Positions 17,354-26,147 of a DNA stretch of 64,000 nt are shown one piece after another. The position numbers were made by a program, and so were the translations under genes. Position 1 is the stretch's first letter. Each line of letters opens with the position of its first letter. The notes under the pieces are model-generated. The model was given only the letters and a program-made list of their open reading frames with translations, was not told the origin of the DNA and ran no database searches. The stretch lies in contig JADYUK010000005.1 in assembly GCA_021531755.1 (NCBI GenBank), positions 1 through 64,000 on the forward strand. The letters are read 5' to 3'. The stretch comes from Hoylesella loescheii. GTDB taxonomy: Bacteria > Bacteroidota > Bacteroidia > Bacteroidales > Bacteroidaceae.

Positions 17354-18547
17354 ATGAAGAAATTCATGGTAATGGCCGCTGCTGCCCTGATGGCATTAGC
17401 TGCCAACGCACAGACATCGCCTGAGGCAAAGGCTATCAAGAAGATGAAGTCTTATGATGAGGTACTTGCCGCACTGAAGGCAAACGAGGCCACATTCAAC
17501 AATGATGACAAGGCCTTCGCTTATAACAAACTCGTCGATCTCGCCATCAAGGAGAGCTCTGACAAAGAGAAAGCTGCAATAGAGGCACAGCTGGTGAAAA
17601 ACAATGACGCCAACGCACAGCTGAACGCAGCAAAGAACGACGCCACATACAAAGCTATCGAGGCAGCACTAAAGTGTAACAGCTATGACGAGAAAGGAAA
17701 GTACCAGGGCAAGAACGTTGACCGCCTCATGACACTGCGCAACTCTATGGTGCAGGCTGGTCTCGACGCATACAATGTCAAGGACTACGCAAACGCTACA
17801 AGGTATTTCGGCGCATTCGTCGATACTCGTACAGACAAACTGTTCGAGAAGGCTGACTTCTCACATGAGCAGAACTTCGGACAGATAGCATACTATGCCG
17901 CTCTCGCCGCATACTTCAACAAAGAGTTCAAGAAGTGTGACACCTATGCTGCTGCTGCCCTCAACTCTGCCGACCGTGACAGTGTGGCAAATGATGTCAT
18001 CATCGTTATGATTGGAGCTCTCGAGGAGCAGGCTAAGACAGCCGCTATCGACACAACAACATTCGTAAACAAGATGAAGGAACTCTACAAGGAATTCCCA
18101 ACAAACGAGAATGTATTCGGAAAACTCGCCGGACTCTATGACGAGACAGGCAATAAGGAGGGCTCAAAGGAGCTCCTCGACATACGCCTCGCCAAGAATC
18201 CTAACGACCCTATGGCAAACGCCTATGTCGGACAGGCTGCCCAGAACGAGGGTAAATTTGAGGAGGCTATCGCCGCCTACAAGAAAACACTCTCCATAAA
18301 GCCTGATTTCCTCGCCGTGAAACTTAACCTTGCTGTCTGCTACCTCAATATGACAGCTGCTGCCGTAGACAAGAACACTGACACACGCGGCAATATCAAG
18401 CCTGACGTGAAGGCAAAGGCTATCGAGGACCTCACAACGGCAAGAACCATACTCGAGGAGATAAAGGCTCAGGACCCAGACTCACAGCAGGTGAAATGGG
18501 CTTACCCACTCGAGCGTGTCAACTACGCTCTTGAGAACATCAAGTAG
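17354..18547 (+). CDS. Secreted tetratricopeptide-repeat protein
   Basis: A 397-residue protein with a signal peptide (cleavage likely after ANA at residue 19) and repeated helical pairs. The clearest TPR units are around residues 235-330 (for example NVFGKLAGLYDETGNKEGSKELLDIRLAKNP and FEEAIAAYKKTLSIKPD split over adjacent helices). It is presumably periplasmic and acts as a protein-protein scaffold; the partner is unknown. A second, larger TPR-like protein follows at 18886 with a copy of the inverted-repeat element between them. I know this type of gene as common next to gyrA in Bacteroidales, which is a recollection and not a check. Confidence 0.8.
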   Translation: MKKFMVMAAAALMALAANAQTSPEAKAIKKMKSYDEVLAALKANEATFNNDDKAFAYNKLVDLAIKESSDKEKAAIEAQLVKNNDANAQLNAAKNDATYKAIEAALKCNSYDEKGKYQGKNVDRLMTLRNSMVQAGLDAYNVKDYANATRYFGAFVDTRTDKLFEKADFSHEQNFGQIAYYAALAAYFNKEFKKCDTYAAAALNSADRDSVANDVIIVMIGALEEQAKTAAIDTTTFVNKMKELYKEFPTNENVFGKLAGLYDETGNKEGSKELLDIRLAKNPNDPMANAYVGQAAQNEGKFEEAIAAYKKTLSIKPDFLAVKLNLAVCYLNMTAAAVDKNTDTRGNIKPDVKAKAIEDLTTARTILEEIKAQDPDSQQVKWAYPLERVNYALENIK

Positions 18548-18561
18548 ACCAAGTTAACGGA

Positions 18562-18700
18562 TTGACGGGTTTTCACACGGATGTCCGCGGAGTAACAAGG
18601 ATTACTTTATCTTATTAGTTGATTCAACGGATTATCACGCTTTTTCATCATAATATCTATTCCGTGATACTCCGTGACCCTCCGTGTGAAAACCTGCCAA
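18562..18700. repeat. Inverted-repeat element, copy C (about 139 bp)
   Basis: The left end reads TTGACGGGTTTTCACACGG from 18562; the right end, on the minus strand, reads TTGGCAGGTTTTCACACGG from 18700. TTCCGTGATACTCCGTGA near 18659-18676 matches copy B closely. It starts 15 bp after the stop of the TPR gene. A further AAACTCGTCAAC at about 18713-18724 repeats the outer end of copy A in inverse orientation. Confidence 0.8.
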
Positions 18701-18885
18701 TATTTCAACTTGTAAACTCGTCAACTATACGCAAATTATGGTTTCTCCATCCCCTTAACTCCCCATAGGACATACCTCTCCATCCCATACCCCTCTATCA
18801 CACTTGTATCTCGACAAAAGGCAATTAGACCGTGCATGTTGCACCATAACACAATAAAGCGAAAGAAGATCAAAAGGATAACATC

Positions 18886-20106
18886 ATGCTCAGGATACTC
18901 ATCATATTGGCAATCCTCTCTTTCTCCACTGACGCCGATGCGCAGAAGAAGGAGCTAAGCGAGGCAAAGACATATCTAAAGAAGAATACAAGTCTTGACA
19001 AGGCAGAGAACCTTGTCAGGAAAGCTATACTGATGCCCGGGCTGAAAGACAAGAACGAGGCCTACACACTCCTGTCTGACATCATGCGCAGACAATATGA
19101 GACATGCAACGAGAAACTGTATCTCAAACAACTCTCTGACACAGCATCACTGTTCCCCGCATTAAGGAAAATGTATGCTGCCTACGAGCAGCTCGACTCA
19201 GTAGAGTCAATACCTGACAGCAAAGGCAACATCAGGACCAAAAGCAGAAAAAAGAACGCCGAGTTCCTCAACAGGTTCCGGCCGAATCTTTTCAGCGGGG
19301 CTCTCTACTCACTGAACAAGAAGAACTACCAAGAAGCATTCGACTGCATAGAGACCTATCTCGGATGCCACAGCCTCCCAATGTTCTCATCATTGGACCT
19401 CACAAAATCTGACACCCTCAGATACCGGGCCGCATACCTCGGAGTGCTGGCGGCCTATAACATGAAGAATCATGCCGGTGTGAGAAAATTCCAGCATGAC
19501 GCCTTGAACTATGAGCCACAACGGCATAACATAATCGCTCTCCTTTACGAGAACTACATGCAGCAGAAAGACACTGTCACAGCAGTAGCATACCTCAGAG
19601 AAGGATTCAGGAGACACAGCGAGTACCCCTTCTTCTTCCCCCGGCTCGTAGACCATTACTCATCACGTAACAAACTGGACACCGTCAAGGCTATAGTTGA
19701 CAAGGCGATAGAGATAGAGCCAGGCAATATGTTCTACCGACTCGCAAAGAATGTCGTCCAGCTGAATATGGGCGAATATGATGATTGTGTCGCTCTGGGC
19801 GACTCGCTAATACACAATAACGACAAGCTGGCTGAGGCCTATTACAATGTCGGGACAGCATACTTCAACAAAGCTGTGAAGAGAGAGAAGACAGGCAACG
19901 AGTCAAGACAGAAACGCAAAGAGATCAACTCCCTCTATGAGAAATCAATGCCATATCTCGAAAGGTACAGAATACTAAGGCAGAAAGAGCTAGAACGCTG
20001 GGCTCCAATGCTTTACACCATATATCTCAATCTCAATAAAGGCAAAGAGTTCGACGAAATAGACAGCCTTATCAAAAAGCATAGCAATAATAGGAAAAAA
20101 GATTGA
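18886..20106 (+). CDS. Secreted TPR-like protein
   Basis: A 406-residue protein with a short signal peptide ending in DADAQ (about residue 19) and helical repeats throughout; the most TPR-like units are around residues 240-310 (PGNMFYRLAKNVVQLNMGEYDD, LAEAYYNVGTAYFNKAV split by a turn). The end is lysine-rich. It is probably a paralogue in function, though not closely in sequence, of the protein encoded at 17354. The first 18 residues are hydrophobic enough for export but the motif is short. No enzyme signature is seen, so it is most likely an adaptor in the periplasm. Confidence 0.75.
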   Translation: MLRILIILAILSFSTDADAQKKELSEAKTYLKKNTSLDKAENLVRKAILMPGLKDKNEAYTLLSDIMRRQYETCNEKLYLKQLSDTASLFPALRKMYAAYEQLDSVESIPDSKGNIRTKSRKKNAEFLNRFRPNLFSGALYSLNKKNYQEAFDCIETYLGCHSLPMFSSLDLTKSDTLRYRAAYLGVLAAYNMKNHAGVRKFQHDALNYEPQRHNIIALLYENYMQQKDTVTAVAYLREGFRRHSEYPFFFPRLVDHYSSRNKLDTVKAIVDKAIEIEPGNMFYRLAKNVVQLNMGEYDDCVALGDSLIHNNDKLAEAYYNVGTAYFNKAVKREKTGNESRQKRKEINSLYEKSMPYLERYRILRQKELERWAPMLYTIYLNLNKGKEFDEIDSLIKKHSNNRKKD

Positions 20107-20112
20107 AAAACA

Positions 20113-20144
20113 TTTGTTTTTCTCAACTATTTCAATTACCTTTG
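20113..20144 (+). promoter_or_regulatory. Promoter for serC
   Basis: TACCTTTG at 20137-20144 with TTTG at 20113-20116, 20 bp apart, is a near-ideal Bacteroidota promoter. serC begins 42 bp downstream. Confidence 0.8.
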
Positions 20145-20186
20145 CCCTACAATTAACAAATACCAAAACGTAAACTATCGATTAAA

Positions 20187-21254
20187 ATGAAAAAGTACAA
20201 TTTCAATGCAGGACCATCGATTCTTCCACGTGAGGTCATCGAGCAGACTGCACAGGCTTGTCTTGATTTTGACAACTCAGGTCTTTCACTCATGGAAATC
20301 AGCCATCGTGCCAAGAATTTCCAGCCTGTAGTAGATGAGGCAGTCGCCCTCTTTAAGGAGATACTTGATATCCCTGAAGGGTATTCAGTACTTTTCCTCG
20401 GTGGAGGAGCGTCACTTGAGTTCTGTATGGTGCCATACAACTATCTCGAGAAGAAAGCTGCATACCTCAACACTGGCGTTTGGGCTACAAAGGCAGAGAA
20501 AGAAGCGAAGCTCTTCGGAGAGGTCGTCGAGGTTGCAAGCTCTAAAGACAAGAACTTCACATACATCCCAAAAGATTTCGAGATTCCTGCTGATGCTGAC
20601 TACTTCCACATCACAACAAACAATACAATCTACGGCACAGAGATAAGAAAAGATATCGACTCTCCTGTCCCCCTCATCGCTGATATGTCATCTGACATCT
20701 TCTCCCGTCCGCTTGATGTCAGCAAGTACACATGTATCTATGGCGGTGCACAGAAGAATCTCGCCATGGCAGGACTGACATTCGTCATAATAAAGGACGA
20801 CTCTCTCGGAAAGGTAAGCAGGCAGATACCAACAATGCTCGATTACCGTACACATATCAGCAAGGGCTCTATGTTCAACACCCCTCCTGTAGTGCCTATC
20901 TACTCCGCACTCATGAACCTCAGATACATCAAGGCACATGGAGGCGTACAGGCTATGGAGAAGCTCGCCCAGCAGCGCGCAGATATAGTCTACGGCGAGA
21001 TAGACCGCAACAAGCTCTTCACTGGTACAGCAGAGGAAGACAGCCGCTCGCTCATGAACCTCACGTTCGTCTTGAAGGATGAGTATCAGGACCTTCAGGA
21101 AGAGTTCCTCGCTTACGCCACAGCACAGGGAATGGTAGGCATAAAGGGACACCGCAGCGTCGGAGGATTCCGCGCATCATGCTACAACGCCATGTCTATT
21201 GAGGGATGCCAGGCTCTCGTCAACTGCATGAGAGAGTTTGAGGCAAAACACTAA
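20187..21254 (+). CDS. serC: Phosphoserine aminotransferase
   Basis: Converts 3-phosphohydroxypyruvate and glutamate to phosphoserine, in serine (and pyridoxine) synthesis. The 355-residue protein has the N-terminal [10 protein letters not shown], the PLP-phosphate loop GGGASLEF (72-79) and the Schiff-base lysine K190 in [12 protein letters not shown]. The length is standard. serA follows 153 bp downstream in the same direction, so the two enzymes of the branch are paired. An inverted repeat lies between them. Confidence 0.96.
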   Translation: MKKYNFNAGPSILPREVIEQTAQACLDFDNSGLSLMEISHRAKNFQPVVDEAVALFKEILDIPEGYSVLFLGGGASLEFCMVPYNYLEKKAAYLNTGVWATKAEKEAKLFGEVVEVASSKDKNFTYIPKDFEIPADADYFHITTNNTIYGTEIRKDIDSPVPLIADMSSDIFSRPLDVSKYTCIYGGAQKNLAMAGLTFVIIKDDSLGKVSRQIPTMLDYRTHISKGSMFNTPPVVPIYSALMNLRYIKAHGGVQAMEKLAQQRADIVYGEIDRNKLFTGTAEEDSRSLMNLTFVLKDEYQDLQEEFLAYATAQGMVGIKGHRSVGGFRASCYNAMSIEGCQALVNCMREFEAKH

Positions 21255-21318
21255 TAAACACAGTGTTACCTCGTAGATTTAAGATAACCGGGATTTTCCC
21301 ATACAATAATAAAAACAT

Positions 21319-21370
21319 AATTAGCTGACGAGACACCATACCTGTATCCGCTATGGTGTCTCGGCTAATT
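21319..21370 (+). promoter_or_regulatory. Long hairpin between serC and serA
   Basis: AATTAGC and CGAGACACCATA on the left pair with TATGGTGTCTCG and GCTAATT on the right, with a 3-base bulge and an 11-base loop. No U-tract follows, so it could be a processing site or attenuator that sets the serC:serA ratio. Confidence 0.6.
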
Positions 21371-21407
21371 CGTAATACAATCACCCAAAAACGAAAAACC
21401 AAATATT

Positions 21408-22328
21408 ATGGCTAAAATATTAATCGCGACAGAGAAACCATTCGCTCCTGCTGCTGTGGCAGGGATAAAGGCCGAGGCAGAGAACGCTGGACATGAGGTC
21501 GTGCTGCTTGAGAAGTATACACTGAAAGCCCAGCTGCTCGAGGCTGTCGCCGATGTCGATGCTGTCATCATACGTTCTGACAAAATAGACAAAGAGGTCC
21601 TTGATGCCGCTAAGAATCTCAAGATTGTCGTGAGAGCCGGAGCTGGATATGACAATGTTGACCTCGCTGCTGCAACAGCCCATAATGTCATAGTGGAGAA
21701 TACTCCCGGACAGAATGCCAATGCCGTAGCAGAGCTCGTGCTCGGACTCCTCGTCTTCGCTGTAAGAAACTTCTATAACGGCAAGGCAGGCTCAGAGCTC
21801 ATGGGCAAGACATTGGGCATCCTCGCATTCGGAAATGTCGGCAGGAATGTGGCACGCATAGCAAAGGGATTCGGTATGAATGTTATAGCATACGACGCAT
21901 ACTGCCCTGCTGAGGTGATAGAGGCTGCAGGCGTCACTGCTGTTGGAAACCAGACAGAACTGTTCGAGAAGGCTGATATCGTCTCCCTGCACATACCTGC
22001 AACACCTGAGACAAAGCAGTCAATCAACCGTGAACTTGTAGGCAAGATGAAAAAGGGCGGCATACTGATAAATACTGCACGCAAGGAGGTGATTGACGAG
22101 GCTGGACTCCTCGCTCTCCTTGATGAGCGCACTGACCTCAAGTATATCACAGACATCAAGCCAGATGCCGACACAGAATTCCAGAAGCTTGAGGGACGCT
22201 ACTTCTCTACACCAAAGAAGATGGGCGCACAGACTGCCGAGGCAAACACGAATGCCGGCATAGCAGCAGCAAAGCAGATTAACGCATACTTCGCCGAGGG
22301 CTGCACAAAGTTCCAGGTGAACAAGTAA
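21408..22328 (+). CDS. serA: D-3-phosphoglycerate dehydrogenase, short form
   Basis: Oxidises 3-phosphoglycerate to phosphohydroxypyruvate, the entry to serine synthesis. It is a D-isomer 2-hydroxyacid dehydrogenase of 306 residues with the NAD-binding loop FGNVGR (141-146) and the catalytic arginine in NTARKEV (R225). No C-terminal ACT domain is present. Where the family normally has the catalytic histidine in a TPHxGxxT motif, this protein has TPKKMGAQT (268-276), with lysine at 270. The role is supported by its place next to serC, so the change is likely an accepted variant of this lineage. Confidence 0.9.
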   Translation: MAKILIATEKPFAPAAVAGIKAEAENAGHEVVLLEKYTLKAQLLEAVADVDAVIIRSDKIDKEVLDAAKNLKIVVRAGAGYDNVDLAAATAHNVIVENTPGQNANAVAELVLGLLVFAVRNFYNGKAGSELMGKTLGILAFGNVGRNVARIAKGFGMNVIAYDAYCPAEVIEAAGVTAVGNQTELFEKADIVSLHIPATPETKQSINRELVGKMKKGGILINTARKEVIDEAGLLALLDERTDLKYITDIKPDADTEFQKLEGRYFSTPKKMGAQTAEANTNAGIAAAKQINAYFAEGCTKFQVNK

Positions 22329-22521
22329 AAGCCGAGGTGTTCTCCTCATGCCTTTGTCGCCGCTGAGAGTGTGGAGGGGCTCGCTATACCTCCCCTGGGT
22401 AAATGAGACGACTTGACAGCATTCACACCCTTTAGAATAGCGACGAAAGGCAATCAAGAGGAATTAATAGGAACCAATAAGTATGAACACCTAGTCAGGA
22501 CATACAATAATAATAAGCACA

Positions 22522-22580
22522 GAGCCAGCCATCGATGATTATTAAATATGATAACCGTCGTGTGGCCGGCTCTTTTTTTT
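22522..22580 (+). terminator. Intrinsic terminator after serA
   Basis: GAGCCAGCCA (22522-22531) pairs with TGGCCGGCTC (22563-22572) with one mismatch and is followed by eight T residues (22573-22580). The loop is about 31 bases and AT-rich. Confidence 0.85.
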
Positions 22581-22628
22581 GTGCGTAGGCATCCCAAATT
22601 TGACGTATCGGCTGTTCCCGGTATACCT

Positions 22629-22730
22629 GTCGTTACTCACCTTAAAGTTTTACCAGACAGTAGTACGTGAAATTCGGAGAATATGTCAGAAAGGTCGTTA
22701 CTCACCTTAAAGTTTTTCCAGACAGTAGTA
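22629..22730. repeat. 37-bp direct repeat, two copies 28 bp apart
   Basis: Copies at 22629-22665 and 22694-22730 begin GTCGTTACTCACCTTAAAGT and end CCAGACAGTAGTA; they differ at one base. They may be the remains of the ends of a mobile element, but no transposase is present. Confidence 0.9.
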
Positions 22731-22820
22731 GAATAAAAATATCTCCCGCAACCACTGAAGATTACGGGAGATACGGCTATTGTTTTACTGCATTCAGCAC
22801 AATGTGCGATGCAGAAAAGA

Positions 22821-23834
22821 TTACTTGTTCAGAGCGAGAGCAACGTTAACGGCGCAAGCTACAGTACAGCCAACCATAGGGTTGTTGCCCATACCGAGGA
22901 AGCCCATCATCTCAACGTGAGCAGGAACAGAAGAAGAACCTGCGAACTGAGCGTCAGAGTGCATACGGCCGAGAGTATCTGTCATACCGTATGAAGCAGG
23001 ACCTGCTGCCATGTTGTCTGGGTGGAGTGTGCGGCCTGTGCCACCACCTGATGCTACAGAGAAGTATGGCTTGCCAGCGAGGACACGCTCTTTCTTGTAT
23101 GTACCGGCTGTTGGATGCTGGAAACGTGTTGGGTTTGTAGAGTTGCCTGTGATAGAGACATCAACGTTCTCCTTCCACATGATAGCTACACCCTCACGTA
23201 CATCGTCAGCACCATAGCAGTTGACCTTGGCGCGTGGGCCGTCAGAGTATGCCTTTGTGCGGACAACCTTGAGCTCGCCTGTGAAATAGTCGAACTGTGT
23301 CTGTACGTATGTGAAACCATTGATGCGTGAGATGATCATGGCTGCGTCCTTGCCAAGACCGTTGAGTATGACGCGGAGTGGCTTCTGGCGAACCTTGTTT
23401 GCCATCTCGGCGATCTTGATGGCTCCCTCTGCTGCTGCGAAAGACTCGTGGCCTGCGAGGAAAGCGAAACACTCTGTCTCCTCACGGAGAAGACGAGCGG
23501 CAAGATTACCATGGCCTATACCTACCTTGCGGTCATCGGCTACAGAACCTGGGATACAGAAAGCCTGAAGACCGATGCCTATTGCCTCTGCAGCGTCAGC
23601 AGCTGTCTTGCAACCCTTCTTAATGGCGATGGCAGAGCCTACCACATACGCCCACTTCGCATTCTCAAAGCAAATCATCTGTGTGTCCTCACATGTCTTG
23701 TAAGGGTCGATGCCTGCCTTCTCACATATCTCGTTAGCCTCTTCTATAGAAGAAATACCGTTCTCGTTGAGTGCTGCGAGGACCTGCTTCATGCGGCGGT
23801 CCTGTGACTCGAAGTTTACTTCACGAATTGCCAT
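22821..23834 (-). CDS. GGGtGRT protein
   Basis: A 337-residue protein named for the motif SGGGTGRTLHPDNMAAGPASYG, here at about residue 261 onward. It is found in many anaerobes, and its biochemical function is not known to me. It carries scattered cysteines (for example in ICFENAKW, ETECFAF and NPMVGCTVACAVN). It starts 18 bp after the NifU/IscU-like gene on the same strand, so the two are co-transcribed and probably form one system. The name is from the motif; a role in iron-sulfur or redox metabolism is an inference from the neighbour. Confidence 0.85.
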   Translation of the reverse strand: MAIREVNFESQDRRMKQVLAALNENGISSIEEANEICEKAGIDPYKTCEDTQMICFENAKWAYVVGSAIAIKKGCKTAADAAEAIGIGLQAFCIPGSVADDRKVGIGHGNLAARLLREETECFAFLAGHESFAAAEGAIKIAEMANKVRQKPLRVILNGLGKDAAMIISRINGFTYVQTQFDYFTGELKVVRTKAYSDGPRAKVNCYGADDVREGVAIMWKENVDVSITGNSTNPTRFQHPTAGTYKKERVLAGKPYFSVASGGGTGRTLHPDNMAAGPASYGMTDTLGRMHSDAQFAGSSSVPAHVEMMGFLGMGNNPMVGCTVACAVNVALALNK

Positions 23835-23852
23835 AAATGTTATTCCTCCTAA

Positions 23853-24554
23853 TTATTCTTTACGTGGATCAATAGCCTTCACAGCACCCTGCTCAGGTTT
23901 TGTGCGGCCGTATGTACCTGTTACTGACTTCAGGGCCTCATCTGCTGGAACACCCTTCTTTATGGCATCCATGAATTTGCCCATGTGTACGAACTCGTAG
24001 CCACAAACCTCGTTATCCTCGTCGAGGAACTGCTTTGTGATATATCCCTCCGTGAGCTGGAGGTAGCGTGTGCCCTTTGCCTTTGTGCCATAGAGTGTGC
24101 CACACTGTGATACAAGGCCTTTGCCAAGATCCTCAAGGCCGGCACCAATGGCAAGACCTCCCTCAGAGAATGCAGACTGTGTACGGCCGTAGACAATCTG
24201 AAGGAAGAGCTCACGCATTGCTGTGTTGATGGCGTCACATACAAGGTCGGTATTGAGAGCCTCAAGTATTGTCTTGCCAGGAAGAATCTCTGATGCCATA
24301 GCAGCAGAGTGTGTCATGCCTGAGCAGCCGATAGTCTCAACAAGAGCCTCCTCGATGATACCGTCCTTGACGTTCAGTGACAGCTTGCAGCAACCCTGCT
24401 GAGGTGCACACCAGCCGATACCGTGAGTCATACCAGAGATGTCTTTGATCTCTTTTGCTTGTACCCACTTCCCCTCTTCAGGAATTGGGGCAGGTCCATG
24501 GTTCGGACCTTTTGCAACAACGCACATGTCGTTGATTTCCTTTGTATATATCAT
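23853..24554 (-). CDS. NifU/IscU-like iron-sulfur scaffold protein
   Basis: A 233-residue protein of the IscU/NifU N-terminal superfamily. Three cysteine sites line up with the cluster ligands of IscU: GWCAPQQGCC (about residues 47-56), TIGCSGMTH (about 77-85) and LVCDAIN (about 104-110). Between and after them is a long C-terminal extension absent from IscU. It is the first gene of the pair with the GGGtGRT protein, and I see no cysteine desulfurase or ferredoxin gene nearby. A scaffold function is likely from the cysteine pattern, but the recipient is not known. Confidence 0.8.
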   Translation of the reverse strand: MIYTKEINDMCVVAKGPNHGPAPIPEEGKWVQAKEIKDISGMTHGIGWCAPQQGCCKLSLNVKDGIIEEALVETIGCSGMTHSAAMASEILPGKTILEALNTDLVCDAINTAMRELFLQIVYGRTQSAFSEGGLAIGAGLEDLGKGLVSQCGTLYGTKAKGTRYLQLTEGYITKQFLDEDNEVCGYEFVHMGKFMDAIKKGVPADEALKSVTGTYGRTKPEQGAVKAIDPRKE

Positions 24555-24638
24555 ACCTATTTAAATGAATTAAAAAACATAGGGATTGCCATCCCAGCGT
24601 CTTTTGATATTTAATGTGTAAGTAAATATTTCTCGTTG

Positions 24639-24646
24639 CAAAATTA
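24639..24646 (-). promoter_or_regulatory. Promoter -7 box for the scaffold/GGGtGRT operon
   Basis: TAATTTTG on the minus strand at 24639-24646 matches the -7 consensus and is 85 bp upstream of the first gene. No good TTTG is found 19-21 bp further upstream. Confidence 0.55.
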
Positions 24647-24730
24647 ATAAATCTTTTTAAATATACGAAGAAAACAACTAACTATTAATCTTTTTTTTTA
24701 GCAAATGTGGCATGTGTGCTTTTTTTTTAT

Positions 24731-24738
24731 TAATTTTG
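24731..24738 (+). promoter_or_regulatory. Promoter -7 box next to the DMP19-like start
   Basis: TAATTTTG at 24731-24738 lies only 6 bp before the ATG at 24744. Transcription would begin about at that ATG, giving a leaderless or nearly leaderless mRNA. Confidence 0.6.
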
Positions 24739-24743
24739 CAACT

Positions 24744-25250
24744 ATGATAAACGTTATGATTCGGGATGCGGAGCTCAGAGACGCTGCCGCGAATGGTATG
24801 GACGCATTTGCCGAGGCGTTCTATGATGCCATAATGAAAAGTATCGGTGGTGATCTGACTCAGGAGAATCTGGCTCTGCTGAACAGTGACCAGATAACTC
24901 TCATAGCATATTTCATGTTGAGAGAGGAGGTTATGGATGGAGGGTTCATACAGATGATTCATAACGGGTTAGGGAGATTCATATTCATCAATCCCTTTGA
25001 CAAGGCATTGGCTCAATGGGGGCTTAAGGATATGTCGCAGCTTATAAAGAAAGGACACAAGCTGTATAACAAATATAAGAAAAACATTGAGATTGAATGT
25101 GATGACGACGAGTTCATGGCAATGTTCGAGCAGATGCCGGAGTTTGACGACCTCGATGACAGCTTTGTGGCTAATGAGGAACAATGGACATCTATGGTGG
25201 CTGAATATATTGACCAGAACATAGAGCGGTTCGCAATTGTCGTAGAGTAG
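24744..25250 (+). CDS. DMP19-like protein
   Basis: A 168-residue acidic protein with a pattern resembling the DMP19/DUF4375 family: LLNSDQITLIAYFMLREEVMDGGFIQMIHNG and a later KKGHKLYNKYKKNIE. The C-terminal half is strongly acidic (ECDDDEFMAMFEQMPEFDDLDD). DMP19 of Neisseria mimics DNA, but most members have no known function, so no activity is claimed. The start is at 24744 (MINVMIRDAEL) or 24756 (MIRDAEL), because the -7 box lies upstream of these; a frame extending to 24705 crosses the promoter and is unlikely. Confidence 0.7.
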   Translation: MINVMIRDAELRDAAANGMDAFAEAFYDAIMKSIGGDLTQENLALLNSDQITLIAYFMLREEVMDGGFIQMIHNGLGRFIFINPFDKALAQWGLKDMSQLIKKGHKLYNKYKKNIEIECDDDEFMAMFEQMPEFDDLDDSFVANEEQWTSMVAEYIDQNIERFAIVVE

Positions 25251-25360
25251 GTGTACATCATGCGGTATCTATGGCCTGATTCCCTGGCGGGGAACCACTA
25301 TTGCCATAGACAAGACGCTATGCCACACCGCTTATTATTCAATTTATCCATACACAAGTT

Positions 25361-25831
25361 ATGGCACAGAGAAAGACTGCAAAAATAAATATACGTAACA
25401 AGAAGGCAGAGCACGACTATTTCTTCATCGATACTTATACAGCCGGTATCGTGCTGTCCGGCACAGAGATAAAGAGCATAAGGAGCGGTAAGGCTTCTCT
25501 CGTCGATACATTCTGCTATGTACATAATGGGGAGATGTGGGTCAAGGGTATGAACATCTCACCTTACTTCTACGGCTCTTATAATAACCACGAGGCCCGG
25601 CGTGACAGGAAGCTGCTGCTCAACAAGAAGGAGATAAGGTATCTCGAGCAGAACACTAAACGTCAGTCCGGATTCACAATCATACCGATAAAACTGTATA
25701 TCAACGACAAGGGTTTTGCAAAACTTGATATCGCTCTCGCAAAAGGAAAGAAGGAATACGACAAGCGCAATACGCTGAAAGACAAGGAGGACCGCAGAGA
25801 GATGGACCGCGCTATGAAACGCTTCGTATGA
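25361..25831 (+). CDS. smpB: SsrA-binding protein
   Basis: Binds tmRNA and helps rescue stalled ribosomes by trans-translation. The 156-residue protein has the family blocks [28 protein letters not shown] and LHDYR-like [20 protein letters not shown], with a basic C-terminal tail (KRFV end). It lies alone on the plus strand, 110 bp after the DMP19-like gene. No tmRNA gene is visible in the window. Confidence 0.96.
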   Translation: MAQRKTAKINIRNKKAEHDYFFIDTYTAGIVLSGTEIKSIRSGKASLVDTFCYVHNGEMWVKGMNISPYFYGSYNNHEARRDRKLLLNKKEIRYLEQNTKRQSGFTIIPIKLYINDKGFAKLDIALAKGKKEYDKRNTLKDKEDRREMDRAMKRFV

Positions 25832-26147
25832 TGACGTATACTCTTCAAAAGAAACCATCACGGGGCTTCCCGTGTGGAATATTCGTCCAAGGGATACCAT
25901 AGCTGTTGAATCTCTATCCAGAGAGTGGATGTCACTCGTACATGCGCACGGTTGTGCTTGGAAAGAAGTCATTCATCCCCCCAGGATTAGGAAGAATGGG
26001 GTGGGGCAAGGTATAACCGACAGCTGTCACGTGATTCTCCAGCTGAATAATAGGATGTGGCCTTATGGGGGGAGTGTGTGTGGTAAGGCTCGTCACAGAG
26101 ATAATCCGCTGTTACCCCCACGCAATCGCCAATTCTCAATAATAACT
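25832..26147. other. Gap between smpB and the APH-RapZ fusion
   Basis: A 316-bp stretch. CACGGGGCTTCCCGTG at about 25859-25874 is a small hairpin that may end the smpB transcript. The reading frame of the next gene stays open upstream to 25872, but the sequence there does not look like protein. Confidence 0.5.

Larger units (their letters stand above)
22329..22820. other. Gap between serA and the GGGtGRT gene
   Basis: A 492-bp stretch between converging genes. It holds the serA terminator and the 37-bp direct repeats, and nothing else I can support. Confidence 0.5.
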
